NCBI GenBank assembly: GCA_035772785.1
Contig: JAOCPU010000007.1
Coordinates: forward strand, 624,001-688,000
Length of the DNA stretch: 64,000 bases
Direction of reading: 5' to 3'
DNA from: Phlebiopsis flavidoalba
Lineage: Eukaryota; Basidiomycota; Agaricomycetes; Polyporales; Phanerochaetaceae
The notes beneath the pieces are model-generated. The model worked only from the letters and a program-made list of their open reading frames with translations. It had not been told where the DNA came from and did no database searches. The position numbers and the translations under genes were made by a program. Positions 45,253 through 56,478 of this stretch are shown piece by piece (position 1 is the first letter of the stretch; each line of letters opens with the position of its first letter).

Positions 45253-45378
45253 AGGGCGACGGAGAACACACAAAAAGGACCTATCTTTTCTGGTGGGACA
45301 TTGTATTTCGGGCATCATCATTCAGTATCATACTCGCACACTCACGTTAGGCTTCTGCGACCGCATGACTGCGCGCAT

Positions 45379-46582
45379 TCAATATCCAAATTCCCTTCCT
45401 CCGACGCTTCCGCCGCCCGTCGCGGCGGCCAAGTGCGACTTGACGGCATCTGCTATTGCAACCGACGTCCGAGGTAACATTGATCTACGCGCCACCGCCA
45501 ATGTGATCAATAGACGATAGCCAGGAACGCTGCGCTATTCTTACCATATCAAAGCCTTCTTTTGCCCGCCTTGCAGCTTGTTCACCGCGGATATGCAATA
45601 GAAGGCACTGCATGATACACAATGTTCAATGGTCACTTAAGTGTGAGTATTACAGTGATGTCCTCGGGGATAAGTACCGACTGACCATGAGCAGTTCTTG
45701 CCAGCGTCATGACCACCTTCAGGATTCGCTGGATCGCTTCTTCAATTTTAGGATGCGGGTCTGGGTTCGGTGGAGGGTAGCCCAATGACAAGGAGAGGTC
45801 GTAGGGTCCGATAAAGATACCATCTTTGACAGACGGTTCAGGTACGACTATCGCCGGAAAGCCAGGAACTTACCCAATCCTTCGACGGCACAGATGGCTT
45901 CGAGGTTGTCATACGCCTCGCGGTCTCGACCTGGACCATGACAACTATTCCCTCGTTCGCGGACTTGAGGTTTCGTTGGCCGACGATGTGAATGCCCCAG
46001 GAAGCCTGGGTGAATGGGCTGCCGAACCCACGAATGCCCCGCGGGGGGAAATCGGTGCGAAGCTGATACCGACCGATTTGACCTGTTCCGTCGTGGACAC
46101 CTTTGCGCTGCCCGTGAGCCACTTCCGGTGTTCCACTTCTGATAACGCACCATGGGCACTGAACGACGCCCCGCGCGCCGAGCGTCCAGTGCATACTTGA
46201 TCTGCCAGCTTCGCGCTGTCGGCATCGACCCCGGGGCCCGTCGCGGGCACTGCGCACGAGCACACTGGGCGCGTTGGGGCCCAGGAAAAATCCAGGACAC
46301 GGCCCAGAGCGATGGTCTCTGCCGCACCCGGGGTGAGGGGGATAAGTCCGTGTTCGCAGTCGATAGTCACCGCCAGGCGAGATGTCAAAGAGGCGATGAC
46401 GGCAGCGGCAAGGGTACGCGCACGCAAAGGGTCCTGGGAGGTGTGAGCCATGCGCCACAAAAGCTGGCTTGGAGGCTCTGAAGGCCTGGAGTAGCGGATG
46501 CGACGGGCCATTGTGTGGCAGCGTAGAGCGGTCCAAGGAGCGCGGGACAGCTCTGGCGACATAGGGCGTTTTGGGCGAACAT
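45379..46582 (-). CDS. HpcH/HpaI family aldolase (class II, metal-dependent)
   Basis: TIM-barrel aldolase of the HpcH/HpaI/citrate-lyase-beta-like family, which splits or forms 2-keto-3-deoxy acids using pyruvate and a divalent metal. The start is probably at 46580-46582 (MFAQNALCRQS), but other upstream ATGs are possible. The core has WVTIDCEHGLIPLTPGA-like residues (about 46370-46330; the His is the catalytic base of the family). Then come VRVPATGPGVDADSA, the substrate loop GIRGFGSPFTQASWG, VVMVQVETREAYDNLEAI with the metal-binding Glu, and DGIFIGPYDLSLSLGYPPPN with the metal-binding Asp. The C-terminus reads PKIEEAIQRILKVVMTLAR, AFYCISGEQAARRAKEGFDM and INVTSD, ending REFGY, stop 45379-45381. 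Frame breaks lie near 46480, 46250 and 46130. Introns occur in the last third. Confidence 0.85.
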
Positions 46583-47138
46583 TATGACCGTGCAAGCTCC
46601 CTGCCCAGTACGATCCTGGTCATGGGATATGCCCTGGAATGCACCCACGGGCCGTGTAATGGTTCGCTTAGGCCAATGGTAGGACACCGTTCAAATTAGA
46701 CATTGAGATCCTGGATTTAATTTGTCAGAAAATCACATTAAAATCGCAAATTCATTTCCCTTGTGGCCTTCCGAGTGCGTTGCGTAGAGGAAACCGGAAT
46801 ATGCGCGAGTGACGGCTGTGAACATTGCGAGACGCAGCGCCACGTGCCGCGGGGCGTTTGCGAGGAATGACGTGACTGTGCGACGGCAAAACGGCGGGTA
46901 TTTCAAATGTCGTTAAGAAACACATAAAAACTGCGAATGGATCTGTGGCTGAGGTATCTGCAACGTGTGGGGAATATTTTTTGGTATTTACGGGGACAGG
47001 AGTGATGTTCGGCGGGAGGTGCGCGCGTGGCGCATGAGAAAACGAGTGACCTGGGTGGGTAATCGAGGCGGGAGCCAAACATGGTGACCAAACAAGGCCT
47101 CTCTAATCTGTTCGTTGTGCTGTCGACGGCGTTGCGCG
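46583..47138. promoter_or_regulatory. Divergent intergenic region, aldolase / FHA gene
   Basis: No gene is seen. It lies between two divergent starts and should contain both promoters. The middle (46690-46760) is AT-rich. Confidence 0.4.
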
Positions 47139-50100
47139 ATGCCTCCATTCCTCGACGACCCAGCCACCGGGTGCCATTGCCGGCCCTCTACCTCTACCCT
47201 CTCAACGACTCCTTTGTCCCGAAACACATCTCGCTCGCCCGGCGACCAGCGTGTGAAGATTGGTCGACAGACCAACACGAAGACAGTACCCGCAGAACGA
47301 AATGGCTACTTTGACTCAAAAGTACTGAGGCAGACAGCATGCCAGAGGTGTGGAGGAAGTTGCGGCAAGGTTTTCGTACGGGCCTATTCCTGTGGGATTG
47401 GGGGGGGGGGGGGGAGACAGCCCCGCTAGTGCGACCCAGTCACCCTTGATGGTCGACGTGCTGTCTCCTCCCATGTGGCTATTTGTCGCTCATGCCATCG
47501 TGCCAGGATTTTACATTAAAGACGTTAACGAAGCGAGCTCAAACGGCACGTTTATAAACTGCGAGAGAGGCTCAGCGCAAAGGCCTCGAGTCGCGCAGCA
47601 GTTTGAGCTCAAGTCGGACGACATTGTGGTGCGTCCCGTTTCCTCGCGTCGCCCGCAGGGCGGGCCGTTTCCCATCTCCCCACAGGAATATCGGCATCGA
47701 CATTGTCGGCGAAGCACAACAGCGACGATTGTGCACCACAAGGTCGCCGCCCCGCGCCGTCTGTGTACTGCTTCACGGAGCAGGGATGCCCACCATGGCC
47801 GCACGCGCCGAGGCGCGAACAAAATCCAAACCGACATATGGTGCATCTTCTCGGGGGGCTAGGGGACCAGGGGATCGGGGGGCCAGCCGGGCGCGTTTGT
47901 ATCGGTTCGAGGTCTCGGAGCGGGAGGCGAACGGGGCGGGGGCGAGCAAAAACGGCGATGTCGGGGCCCCAACGGCGGTCGACGATGCAGCCACAAAGGG
48001 GCTGGTCGGATGTGCGGAGATGGGCGGCGGTGCGCGCGTCACGCGGGCAAGAGCGGGCTCTCGTTTTGACCACATTCTCAGCCGTCTGCAGGGCGAGCTG
48101 CAAAAGAGTCGCGAGACGGGTGTGCGGAGCTGCTGCACTCGTTGACGAACGCGATGAACGACATCCACGACACGATGCTCGGGGGCAACATTGTACGCCG
48201 TCCGTTGCCGCCGGTGTGCCTCTCATGCTGACGTTTCGTTTCCGTTTCCTTTTGCAGCCCTCGTCAGTACCACCATATCCGCAAACTCTCCCTCCCGTCG
48301 TTCCCCCACAAGCCCAACGACCTCCCGAGTCATCTGCACCCGCCCAGGCGTCTAGATCACAGGACTCGTCGTCGGCGCTCACGGAGCTGCAGTCGCAGCT
48401 GCACGAGACGCAGCTATCGCTGGCGAGCCACATGGACAAATCCGGACGTTGGAGGCCATGCTGGCGGAGCACGAGTCTATCAAGCGGGAGGTCTCGGCCA
48501 TGCGGGACATGATGGAGGATCGGAAACGCGAAAATGGAGCTGCTCCGGATCCAGACGCAGAGCCCGACGAACCTGCGGCTGCAGCGGTCGCATATGGACG
48601 ACCACGCCGAGGAGTTTGCCGGGGGGGGGGGCGGACGACACGACGACGCGCGGAGCGTCTCGACGGTCGTGCCGCACGAGCTCGAGCGCGTGGAGGAGGA
48701 GGACGAGGAGCAGCTGGCGGCCGAGGAGGAGGAAGAGGAGGAGCGGAGGGCGGGAGAGACGAGGTGCGGCCGCGGACGCCGGAGCCCGACGCAGATGGGG
48801 ATCCACGAGGACGAGGATGAGCACGTGATGCGGAGGCGGCGTCGCGAGCGGGGGAACCGAACGCGCGTCCGCGTTCCGAGTCCCCGCCGCCGAACCGCCT
48901 GCGCCTGCTGTCTCCCGACGAACTCGCACAGCGGTTAACGAGCCTGTCTGCGCAACTGGAATCTGCCCTGGAGCTCTCGCGGACACTGCAGCAGCAGCAT
49001 TCAACAGCACAGTCGACGATCTCGCTGCTTGAATCCCAAGGTGTCGACGCTCGACGGGCCCTCGTGGAGGCGACGCTCAATCACAAGTGAGCACACAGGA
49101 GCCGAGGCACAGCAGCAGCTCGCAGAAGCGGTCGAAGACGCAAAAGCGTCTGCGCGCGCTGTTCCTCTGCTGGAGGCCAGTGGGAAGAAAAACGTCGAGG
49201 CGCCGGCGGACGAGCTTGGGTAGCACAACGCGGAACCGCGAGTCGCTGACGGGTGGAGATGCTGAGTGGCCGAGGGAAGTGGAAGAAAAGCTGAAAAGCC
49301 TCAGGACTGGCTCCGCCGTCGAGAAAAAGAGAGGGGGAGCGAGATAGGTACAGGAGGAGTTAGCATGAAAGCTAGGGGCGGGTTTGGGAAGGCTGGGTGA
49401 GAGGTTAAGTGAGAATCGCGGGGCGAGAGTGTGGGGGCGAAAAAAAATGAGTGGGCGAGGTAGCGCGACCCGGCTTGCGGTCGCGCGCGGCGAAGAGTGG
49501 GATGCTCGGCGCCGCCGCTGCTCGATAGCCGGCCCTCGAGAAGCGCCAGGATGGGCTCGCGTCGGACGGCGGGCTCGCCCGCGCGCTCATTGGCGTCCTT
49601 CATTGCAAGTGTCCAGCACCGCGCGCCGCCGAACGGCCACGAGGGCCAAAGCTGCTCACCCAAAGCCGGGGAAGGGGCGACGGCGGGCGGCGTGACGCCG
49701 CCTAGCCTTCAGCGCAGACCTGTTCCGCGGCACTCGGACGGCGCCGCGCGACCCGAGAGAAGCGGCCGCGGGCCGATACGCGCCTCGCGCAGTCCGCGTC
49801 GCCGCGCGGGCGGACCGCGAGTGAGGCGGAGAAGGCGCGGCCAGGCGACGCCCGGGCGGCCTCCCTTGCTCCGGCGCGCTTCGTGGGCGACGGACGACTA
49901 TCGGGCGGTGAGCGGACGAGCGCGCGGGGCCCCGTTGCTGCGGGCGGCGGGCGGCGGAGGGCGCGAGACGGCGTGAGACGACGGCGAGGTGCTTGCTTCC
50001 GATCACCAGAGGCGTATCCGATCACGCCTGAATCCGTCTGATGCTGGAGAGTACAGCCCGTATCCTAATGGAACGCTTCCCGCGGCCCCGCGGTCGGCGC

Positions 50101-50308
50101 TGGCGGAGAAGGGGGCGCCGCCGGCCGAGCGTTGGGTGAGTGCCGTGGGAGCGTTGTGCCCCACCGGTCTGTGTCTGGGCCGCTTGCTGATCTGCAGTTG
50201 TCTTTGTGCAGGCTGCGCTGCATACGTACTCGGCAGCGATAGGCATCGTGCTCGTCGCTGCGGCGGCCGCGGCAGGTCATGTGGCGCGTCAAGCCCGACG
50301 GCTCGTGA
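47139..50308 (+). CDS. FHA-domain, coiled-coil, tail-anchored protein (SLMAP/Far9-Far10-like)
   Basis: The architecture matches the fungal SLMAP/Vps64(Far9)-type subunit of STRIPAK complexes: an FHA phosphothreonine-binding domain, a long coiled coil and a C-terminal membrane anchor. The start MPPFLDDPATG (ATG 47139) leads into LPALYLYPLNDSFVPKHISL and VKIGRQTNTKTVPAERNGYF (GR motif). After a 100-base intron that contains a 15-base G run come FYIKDVNEASSNGTFIN (NGT motif) and FELKSDDIV, GIDIVGE and IVHHKVAA. Coiled-coil parts are LTELQSQLHETQLSLASHMD (about 48385-48445), IKREVSAMRDMMEDRKREN, an Glu-rich block (48690-48760) and LLSPDELAQRLTSLSAQLES (about 48910-48970). The region 49250-50000 is Ala/Arg/Gly-rich and uncertain. 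The last exon gives ALHTYSAAIGIVLVAAAAAA and, after a shift, VMWRVKPDGS, a tail anchor with stop 50306-50308. Many one-base breaks are present. Confidence 0.75.
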
Positions 50309-51899
50309 GGCCTCTCCCTCCTCTACGTTATTGCGCCCGCGTCGATCTCTGGAACCTGTCTGCAGCTGTGTTTCGCTTTTTTGCCTTCTTCTCCTTTTTT
50401 TCTGCCTCAACTGCGCCGTGTAGCCCTTCAGCCTAAAGCCCCCTACCCGCGCCAACCGTTCGTTGCATTTTATATTATATTCCCGTCTCTCCTCTCGCAC
50501 GCCTGGCTACCCCGTATAACTATAACTCCATAATGACCACGACCATGACACCCGCATGCCCGTCCCCCGCGTGTGCTGGACATCTCGCCAATGGAATTAA
50601 GACGCGTCGATAAGGAGCCGTGCAGGCGCTGTTGTTCGCTGAATGGAGAAGCAGCAGACGTGTGCCCGCGCGAGAGCGCAGGTATCCTGCACACGGTGAT
50701 AAGGTGTGAAGACGCGGATGCGGGTCTATCGGCGCGATTATCAGGGGCGCCGTTAGTGGGTGGCGGACGTTGCTATGCGGAGCCGGGGGTGGCTCGAGAC
50801 GTTTCCCCTTCTCGTGTGGCGGGAGTTGCCATTGATTGACACGGTGGGTGATAAGTACAAGGTCTACGTGTCTGTTCGTGGTACTGGTACAGATGGTGGT
50901 ACAGTGCTAATTAGGCTAATAAACAGGATTATTATTATTATTATTATAGGAGTAGGGATGCGCTAGGGACTGTTTTGTTTTTCAGGATGTGCTGAGCTCG
51001 AGAAACGAGCCCGACGCGCGGTGCTCGTAGAGCGTCCGGCAGCGAGGGCGTTGCTGATCGAGCGCGCGTGCGTCTTGGCAAAGTGCGCGAACGTGCAGCC
51101 GCGCGAGCGGGCGGCGGCGACGGGCAGACGCGTGAGGCGGGCACGCAACCCGGGAAAGTCGAAGACCGCAGTGGTAACGGCGAGGCGTGCGGTCCGCGCT
51201 GAGCAGCGAGCTCGGCGCGGATGTACGTCGATGTCTTGCGTCCATGAGGGGGACTCTTACTGCGTCGTCCCGTCCTCTATCGTCGATGTCGTCGATGTCG
51301 GGAGTCGCGTGACACCTGGGGGGACTGTGGCTGTCGGTATCCTCGCTCTCTTAGCGGAGCGAAGTCACTGAGGCACGTCGAGGGTCAAGGTCGAGGGTGC
51401 GGAGTGGAGCGTCAGGACGGCGACGGTGCGCAGCGAGGCCGCGCGAGGGCGACGGGGGCAGCGTGGATGCGCGAGAGGCGGCGTGGTGTCCGATGGGAGG
51501 CGATGCTTGAGGTCACGGATGGCGATGACTCAAGCATCGGACAAGCCGCGTGTCGTGGTGTGCGTGGTTGTCTTGCAGTCACATCCGCCTCCTCGCCCAA
51601 CCCGCCCCGCAACCGTCCTCGTCGCTTGAATCGACCTGCCGGCGTGCCGGAGTGAGGGACGAATTGCGGATCAGGAATACCGGAGCAGCCGTGCGGATCT
51701 TGGGGTGCGGAGGCGCCGCCGCGGGCGAGCGGGCGTATGTCCTCGCGCCGGGCGCGCACGGGCTGTAGTCCCGGTCCAGCAGCGCGGCGGCGGAGGGACG
51801 CCTCTTTCTCGGATTTATTACTGCCTTCTTGAAACAAGCCACTTAGCAGCATCCCCACCCCTCCTGCCGGCGTCGAGCCCGCCGCACCTTAGCGCCCGA
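50309..51899. other. GC-rich stretch, possible 3' part of the Par32-like gene
   Basis: No family is recognised. A short ATT repeat lies near 50930-50945. Minus-strand readings between 51860 and 51380 and between 51245 and 50944 are rich in Arg/Ala/Pro and could be the C-terminal exons of the Par32-like gene starting at 52493, but no GRGGAGN motif is visible in them. Confidence 0.35.
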
Positions 51900-52493
51900 G
51901 CAGGCTCAGAACGCCGCGAGATGTTGCCGGACCCGCACGCAGGCCGACTACAGACGGCTGCACGATACAAGCACTTCAGCGGGAGGAGGGAGAGGGGGGA
52001 GATGACGCGACGGGAGCACGCACGACGCCGGAAACCTCGGTCCCATTACCCGCGAGACACGGCGCGATCGTACAGCGGATCATGTGCGCGCGTGCTACGG
52101 CGTTGCGCGAGCGCGCGGTGCGCGGTTGGTCCCCGCGCGACGCGCCGCCGCCGCGCGCGTGCGCGGTCGCACGAGGATGTTGCTACCCCGCCCCTGCCCG
52201 GCGGCTCGCCCTTGCAGCCGCGGTCAGCACGCGCGGGAAAAGGGGTCAGTGTCGTGGCGGCGTACCGGTGTACGTTTCCGACGGCGAGCTTCGAGCCGCG
52301 CGTGGGCGAGACGCGGCGGCGTCGGCGCCGCCGCCGCTGGAGGAGCTCATGTTGCCTGCGCCGCCGCGGCCTGTGGATTTCTGTGTGCGTGTGCGGTGAG
52401 CCGGTGTGCAGACGGCTAGTGGGGCGCACTCACGATCGCTGGACGGCCGCGAGGGGGGTCCTTGCGCTCTTCAGGGCTGGTCGGGGCGGGCAT
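51900..52493 (-). CDS. DUF3602 / Par32(Amu1)-like protein, copy 1
   Basis: DUF3602 proteins carry repeated GRGGxGN motifs. The known member, yeast Par32/Amu1, is a cytosolic phosphoprotein that moves to the plasma membrane and inhibits Mep1 and Mep3 ammonium permeases when Npr1 is inactive. Here exon 1 (52493-52434) reads MPAPTSPEERKDPPRGRPAI. A 53-base intron (52433-52381) follows, and exon 2 begins KSTGRGGAGNMSSSSGG (52380 downwards), a canonical first motif. A second motif, GRGGxSNIL, is read around 52176-52200 with one frame shift, and a third, GSGNISR, around 51918-51940. The C-terminal end is not fixed; 51900 is only where motifs stop. Ser/Arg-rich spacers fit the family. Two GATAAG sites lie about 300 bases upstream. 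Family assignment is from motifs; the role is by analogy with yeast. Confidence 0.7.
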
Positions 52494-52784
52494 GGAGGGT
52501 ATATGTGGGCGCGGGGGGTATTAGAAAAGGCGAGGGGTGGGGGAGCGCAAAATTAGACGGGGGCCGGGGATGATATACATGGGCGGGCGAGTGCGAAAGT
52601 CGTGGAGGAGAGTTTGCCGCCACGGAGAGCGGTGCAGGAAGCTGGCCGTCACTGGGAATAGCAAGGGGCCATCCAGGCAGGCCCCCGGGGGATCAGCGCG
52701 GCAGAGAACAAGGTGCGGGTGCGCTAGACGGGGAAGCACCAGCTGCCTGCTGTGATTGCGAGCATGGCGGTACCTGCGCTCCTC

Positions 52785-52821
52785 CTTATCGCACATCCCC
52801 TGCGAGCGCTGGCCTCTTATC
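52785..52821. promoter_or_regulatory. Pair of GATA-factor sites upstream of Par32-like copy 1
   Basis: GATAAG cores (CTTATC on the plus strand) at 52785-52790 and 52816-52821, about 300 bases upstream of the start at 52493. Function inferred from fungal nitrogen regulation. Confidence 0.35.
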
Positions 52822-55286
52822 TCCTGCGCCGTCCCCGGACGTGGGAGCGGGCGAGGTCACCCGCCAGCCTCGCTGTCCAAGAGCCTCTCGGCTCTGTCCC
52901 CTGCGCCGACCGTCCTGGTCTCTGCTGCACGCGGTGCGGGGGGCACGCTGTACGTCGCGGCGCGCCGCTGCAGTCGGCAACCTGCGCACCCGCTGCCCAC
53001 GAGCGCGCATGCACGCTAGGCACGCGCTCTGCAGCGTCCGCCACCGGGTGCAGCAGGCATGCCCGCCGTGCGGTGGCAGGCCTCGGAGCGTGAGGAGACC
53101 GCGGGCATTTACGGAGGTCGGCTGCAACGCATGGACGCCGTCATAACGTTCGTAAACCTGTGCAGGATGGCTGCGAGAAGCGAGTACGACGAACACTGAT
53201 TAGATATCCCGTGCGCACACTGCAGTATGGCAGTCGGTGCTGGTGGGTGCTAAACAACCACGACCAGGAGACGAAGGTGCACATTTAAGGCTCGGCGCCT
53301 ATCACAGTTTCGGCAGCTCGGAATGGACCCCCGCGGCGCAAGGGCACGAGCAGCAGGGAGTAGCCGCTTCACTTGTTGCCCTCCCTTCGCTGGCGCCCGA
53401 AAATTCCAGGAAATATCAACACGCACGCGGAGCAGCCGACGGGAACCTTTCCTGGCACACCCCCCGCGCGGAAAGGCACCGCGCCGACGCACACGCACGA
53501 CTGCGCGAACCCCGGGGGAATGGAAGCCACACACGACTATATCTAGGCTCAGAGTTTGCGGTGAGGAGATACGTCCACGCACGCCGTCACTGTATCAGGG
53601 GTCGGCTCTGCGTGCTTACGCCCACAAAGGGCCTCGCCACAATGTCCCCCGAACTTCTCCCATTCTCACTACTTGCTATCCTCGCTACTAGTACTTACCA
53701 CCCCCACGCCTCCGACAGCCCTGACACACCAACCCCACCTTTCAAAAGAAACCCCACAGCGGACAGCCGTCTCGTTCAGAAGACCACAGAAACGACGCCA
53801 CAACCCCGGGACCCCGCCAGACGCATCACGGCGCAGCGCGTAAGAAACCCTCCGAGTAGCTGTGGGCGCGCGAGGGGGACAACAACTGATGGCGATATAT
53901 TCTAGCCGATCGCCAGCGTGCCAGCTGCTAGGTGTGCGGCGCGGGAGTTGGCGGGGTTCGTGTCTCGCGAATCAGCGGGTGTTTGCGTTCATTTCATTCA
54001 TCTAATTTGATTTTGATTATTGTTGACTGGGTCTTGTCTGTTGTGGTAGGGTTCCGGGTGTCAGCGAACCGAATACGCGAAGCTTCAATGCTCGCACGAT
54101 GTTGAATCCCAGCGAACGGGTCTCGCACCCCTCATATTTATACTGGGGCTGGGGTTTTACGGCGTGTGGTACGTCCAATCCGTATTTATTATGGGTCCGT
54201 ATAAACAGCTCTTTGGGGGAGCGTTTTCGTGAGTCATTAGGATTAGAGCATAGACCTCGACCAACGGATACCTCCGCGATACTTTATTTTTGGCTACCGC
54301 CCCCCTTAGGAAGCCGGATGGGCGTTCTTGGAGATGGCGGTTGGGACGCCACTACGAATCTCATTCTGGGCCCGGGCCGATGCCGGAGTTGGGCGTGCGA
54401 GACGGCGACAGAAAACACCAGAACATTTCCGCCGTCAGACAAATCTTCGGCCAACTAGCCTTGTATGTGATGCCAACAACACACCGCACCCACACAGAGC
54501 AGTCCAACAAACTCCCGACCCTCAAGACCGCCGGGCACATATCCATCAAACACTCCCCTTGTCCTTTACCCCCGCATCTTGTTGTCTTGAAATGATGAGA
54601 GATACACATTCAAAATTACAACTCCAATACTGAGTATAGAACACACACTGTCTCGTCTGGGCGACCTACCTGCTGCTTCCTCAAGGCCGTCGTGTTTCTG
54701 CTGTAGCATGGCTGCTGCGTATAATCTCGTGCGGGAAAGCGGACGATTGGGGGATCTGGTGGAAAGGAGGGATGGGATTAGTAAAGACAATGGATCACGC
54801 AATCGACCGCAGTGATCGGGATGAAGTGGACAAAGGGGGCAGAGATGGATAGGGAAGGAAGTTGTGGGTGGAGAAAAATCGAGCATATAAATCAAAGGGG
54901 TGCAGGGTGGGATCAGCCCAGGGATACAGATCAAGGTCGAAAGATCAAAGTGGACACTCAAGGATGTGTATCAGCCTATCCCCCCCCGCCCCGAACGAAC
55001 CGCGATGTTATCTGCAGCGACGGCCTGCTGTAGGTTTTTCCGTACGACGCGGGGCGGGGTCAGGCACGAATGGCGGCTTATCGTGCTTTTGATTGTTCGC
55101 GTTTGTTTTGTTGCGTGTGTGAGGTGAAGGAGATAGGTGGACGTTGAAATTGGAGTTCGGAGGGGGTGGGTTCGGGCGCGAGAAACGAAAACAGCAAGAA
55201 AGTGGGACCGAGAAGGAGAAGAAGACACCGGAAACGACCACCCCATCCAACAACAAAAAAACAACACTCACCCTCTCACACACCCA
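52822..55286. other. No recognised gene between the two Par32-like genes
   Basis: 2.5 kb without family matches. Plus-strand frames around 53237-53905 are open for 222 codons, but their composition follows the local GC bias. 54000-54600 is more balanced in composition. Nothing functional can be supported. Confidence 0.35.
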
Positions 55287-56343
55287 TCACTCCCCCTTCT
55301 CCACCCCGCCCTCCTCAGCAATATCCGCGCCCCCGGGGTGCGCAAGCCGCTGCCACACCCTTGCCAACCGATCCCGCGACGCACTGCGCTCCCTCCCCAC
55401 ACCCCCGTCCCTCACCATGCTCCCGTCCCGCGCCGCACTGCCGTCCCGCGCCACACTGCCGTCCCGCGCCACGCCCCCGTCGCGCGAGGCGCTGCGCGCG
55501 CGCACAATGTTCCCCGCGCCGCCGCGCCCGTGCGCCTCGACGTCGTGCGCGTGCGCGACGTGCGCCTCGGGCGGCGGCGTGGGCAGGTCGGTGAGGTTCG
55601 CGCGGCCGCCGCGGCCTGTCGAGTGACTGCATTACGCGTTAAAAAGCGGGAGAGCGGGAGAGGGGGGCGCGACGTACAAGCCCTCGTGGGTGTGTGGTGT
55701 GGAGGGTAGTCCGCGTCGGGCGCGGAGGACGTGCGTGATGTTCCCCGCGCCGGGGCCGGGGCCCCCTCGAGTGCCGAGCAGCCCCGTCCCGCGCGAGCGC
55801 GGGAGCGCGAGATGTTGCCCGCGCCTCACCGCGCCCGCTCGACAACCTGTCTCTCATCATCAGACACGGGGGACTAGGGGGGAGAAGGGCGGGTGGGCGC
55901 CACGCGGCGGGTCTGGTTCTCGCGAGACGGCGCGTTGCGTGTGTCTGTGTGTTACCGAGGCGAGGACTCGTGGGTGTGTCGTGCCCTCGCGGCGCGCGGC
56001 GGTATGCGAGCTGGATGTTGCCGACGCGCGCCGCGGGGGCCGACGCTCGTTGCTGCGCCCTCTGTAGTTTTTTTTAGAGGGGAGGGGGGGGGACGCGGCG
56101 TCGGGTTCAGCGACGGCAGCTCGCGCCCCGGCGCGCGGTAGCGTATGCTTTCCTCAGGGTGCGCGGTCGACGCTCGGTGAGGCAGCGATGGTTGCCTGCG
56201 CCGCCGCGGCCTGTCGATTTTCTGGCCTTCTTTTGTCAGATGTTGGTGTGTTGTAGGCGTAGGGGGGACGACGCACGAAGGCCTCGCGGCCGCGCGAGAC
56301 GGAGCGGGGGCGGTCGTCTTTGGGTGCTGGCGGGGTCTGACAT
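55287..56343 (-). CDS. DUF3602 / Par32(Amu1)-like protein, copy 2
   Basis: The start MSDPAST (56341-56343) leads, after one frame shift, into KDDRPRSVSRGREAFVRR and, after an intron, STGRGGAGN (56191-56217). Further motifs on the same strand are RGARVGNI (about 56014-56040), GRGG-AGNIS (about 55811-55835), GPGPGAGNIT (about 55736-55760), STGRGGRANLTDLPTPPPEA (about 55565-55625) and HGRGGAGNIV (55506-55532), six in all. After the last comes a chain of near-identical RDGS units (SRDGGVARDGSVARDGSAAR...) and the end DRLARVWQRLAHPGG...GVEKGE, stop 55287-55289. The motif count and spacing match DUF3602 proteins such as yeast Par32/Amu1, an inhibitor of Mep ammonium permeases. Frame breaks occur between motifs. 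The RDGS repeats resemble basophilic kinase sites, an inference. Confidence 0.78.
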
Positions 56344-56412
56344 GGCGGGAGTGAGCAAGCGAGTCAACGCAAGTGGGCGTAGACGCTACGTTAATTAGGC
56401 CTGGGGCGCGGC

Positions 56413-56478
56413 GATAAGGGCTCTTTGGCGCCTTATCGCGCAGTCGTCGCGCTACCGCTGGCGTCCTGTGGCCTTATC
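56413..56478. promoter_or_regulatory. Triple GATAAG cluster upstream of Par32-like copy 2
   Basis: GATAAG cores lie at 56413-56418 (plus) and, as CTTATC, at 56432-56437 and 56473-56478. That is three perfect sites within 66 bases, 70-135 bases upstream of the start. In a GC-rich region this density is notable and fits control by a nitrogen GATA factor. Confidence 0.5.

Noticed and set aside
51705..52556. 283-codon plus-strand frame
   Set aside because: It is the antisense of the Par32-like gene; the GRGGAGN motifs and a clean 53-base intron are on the minus strand.
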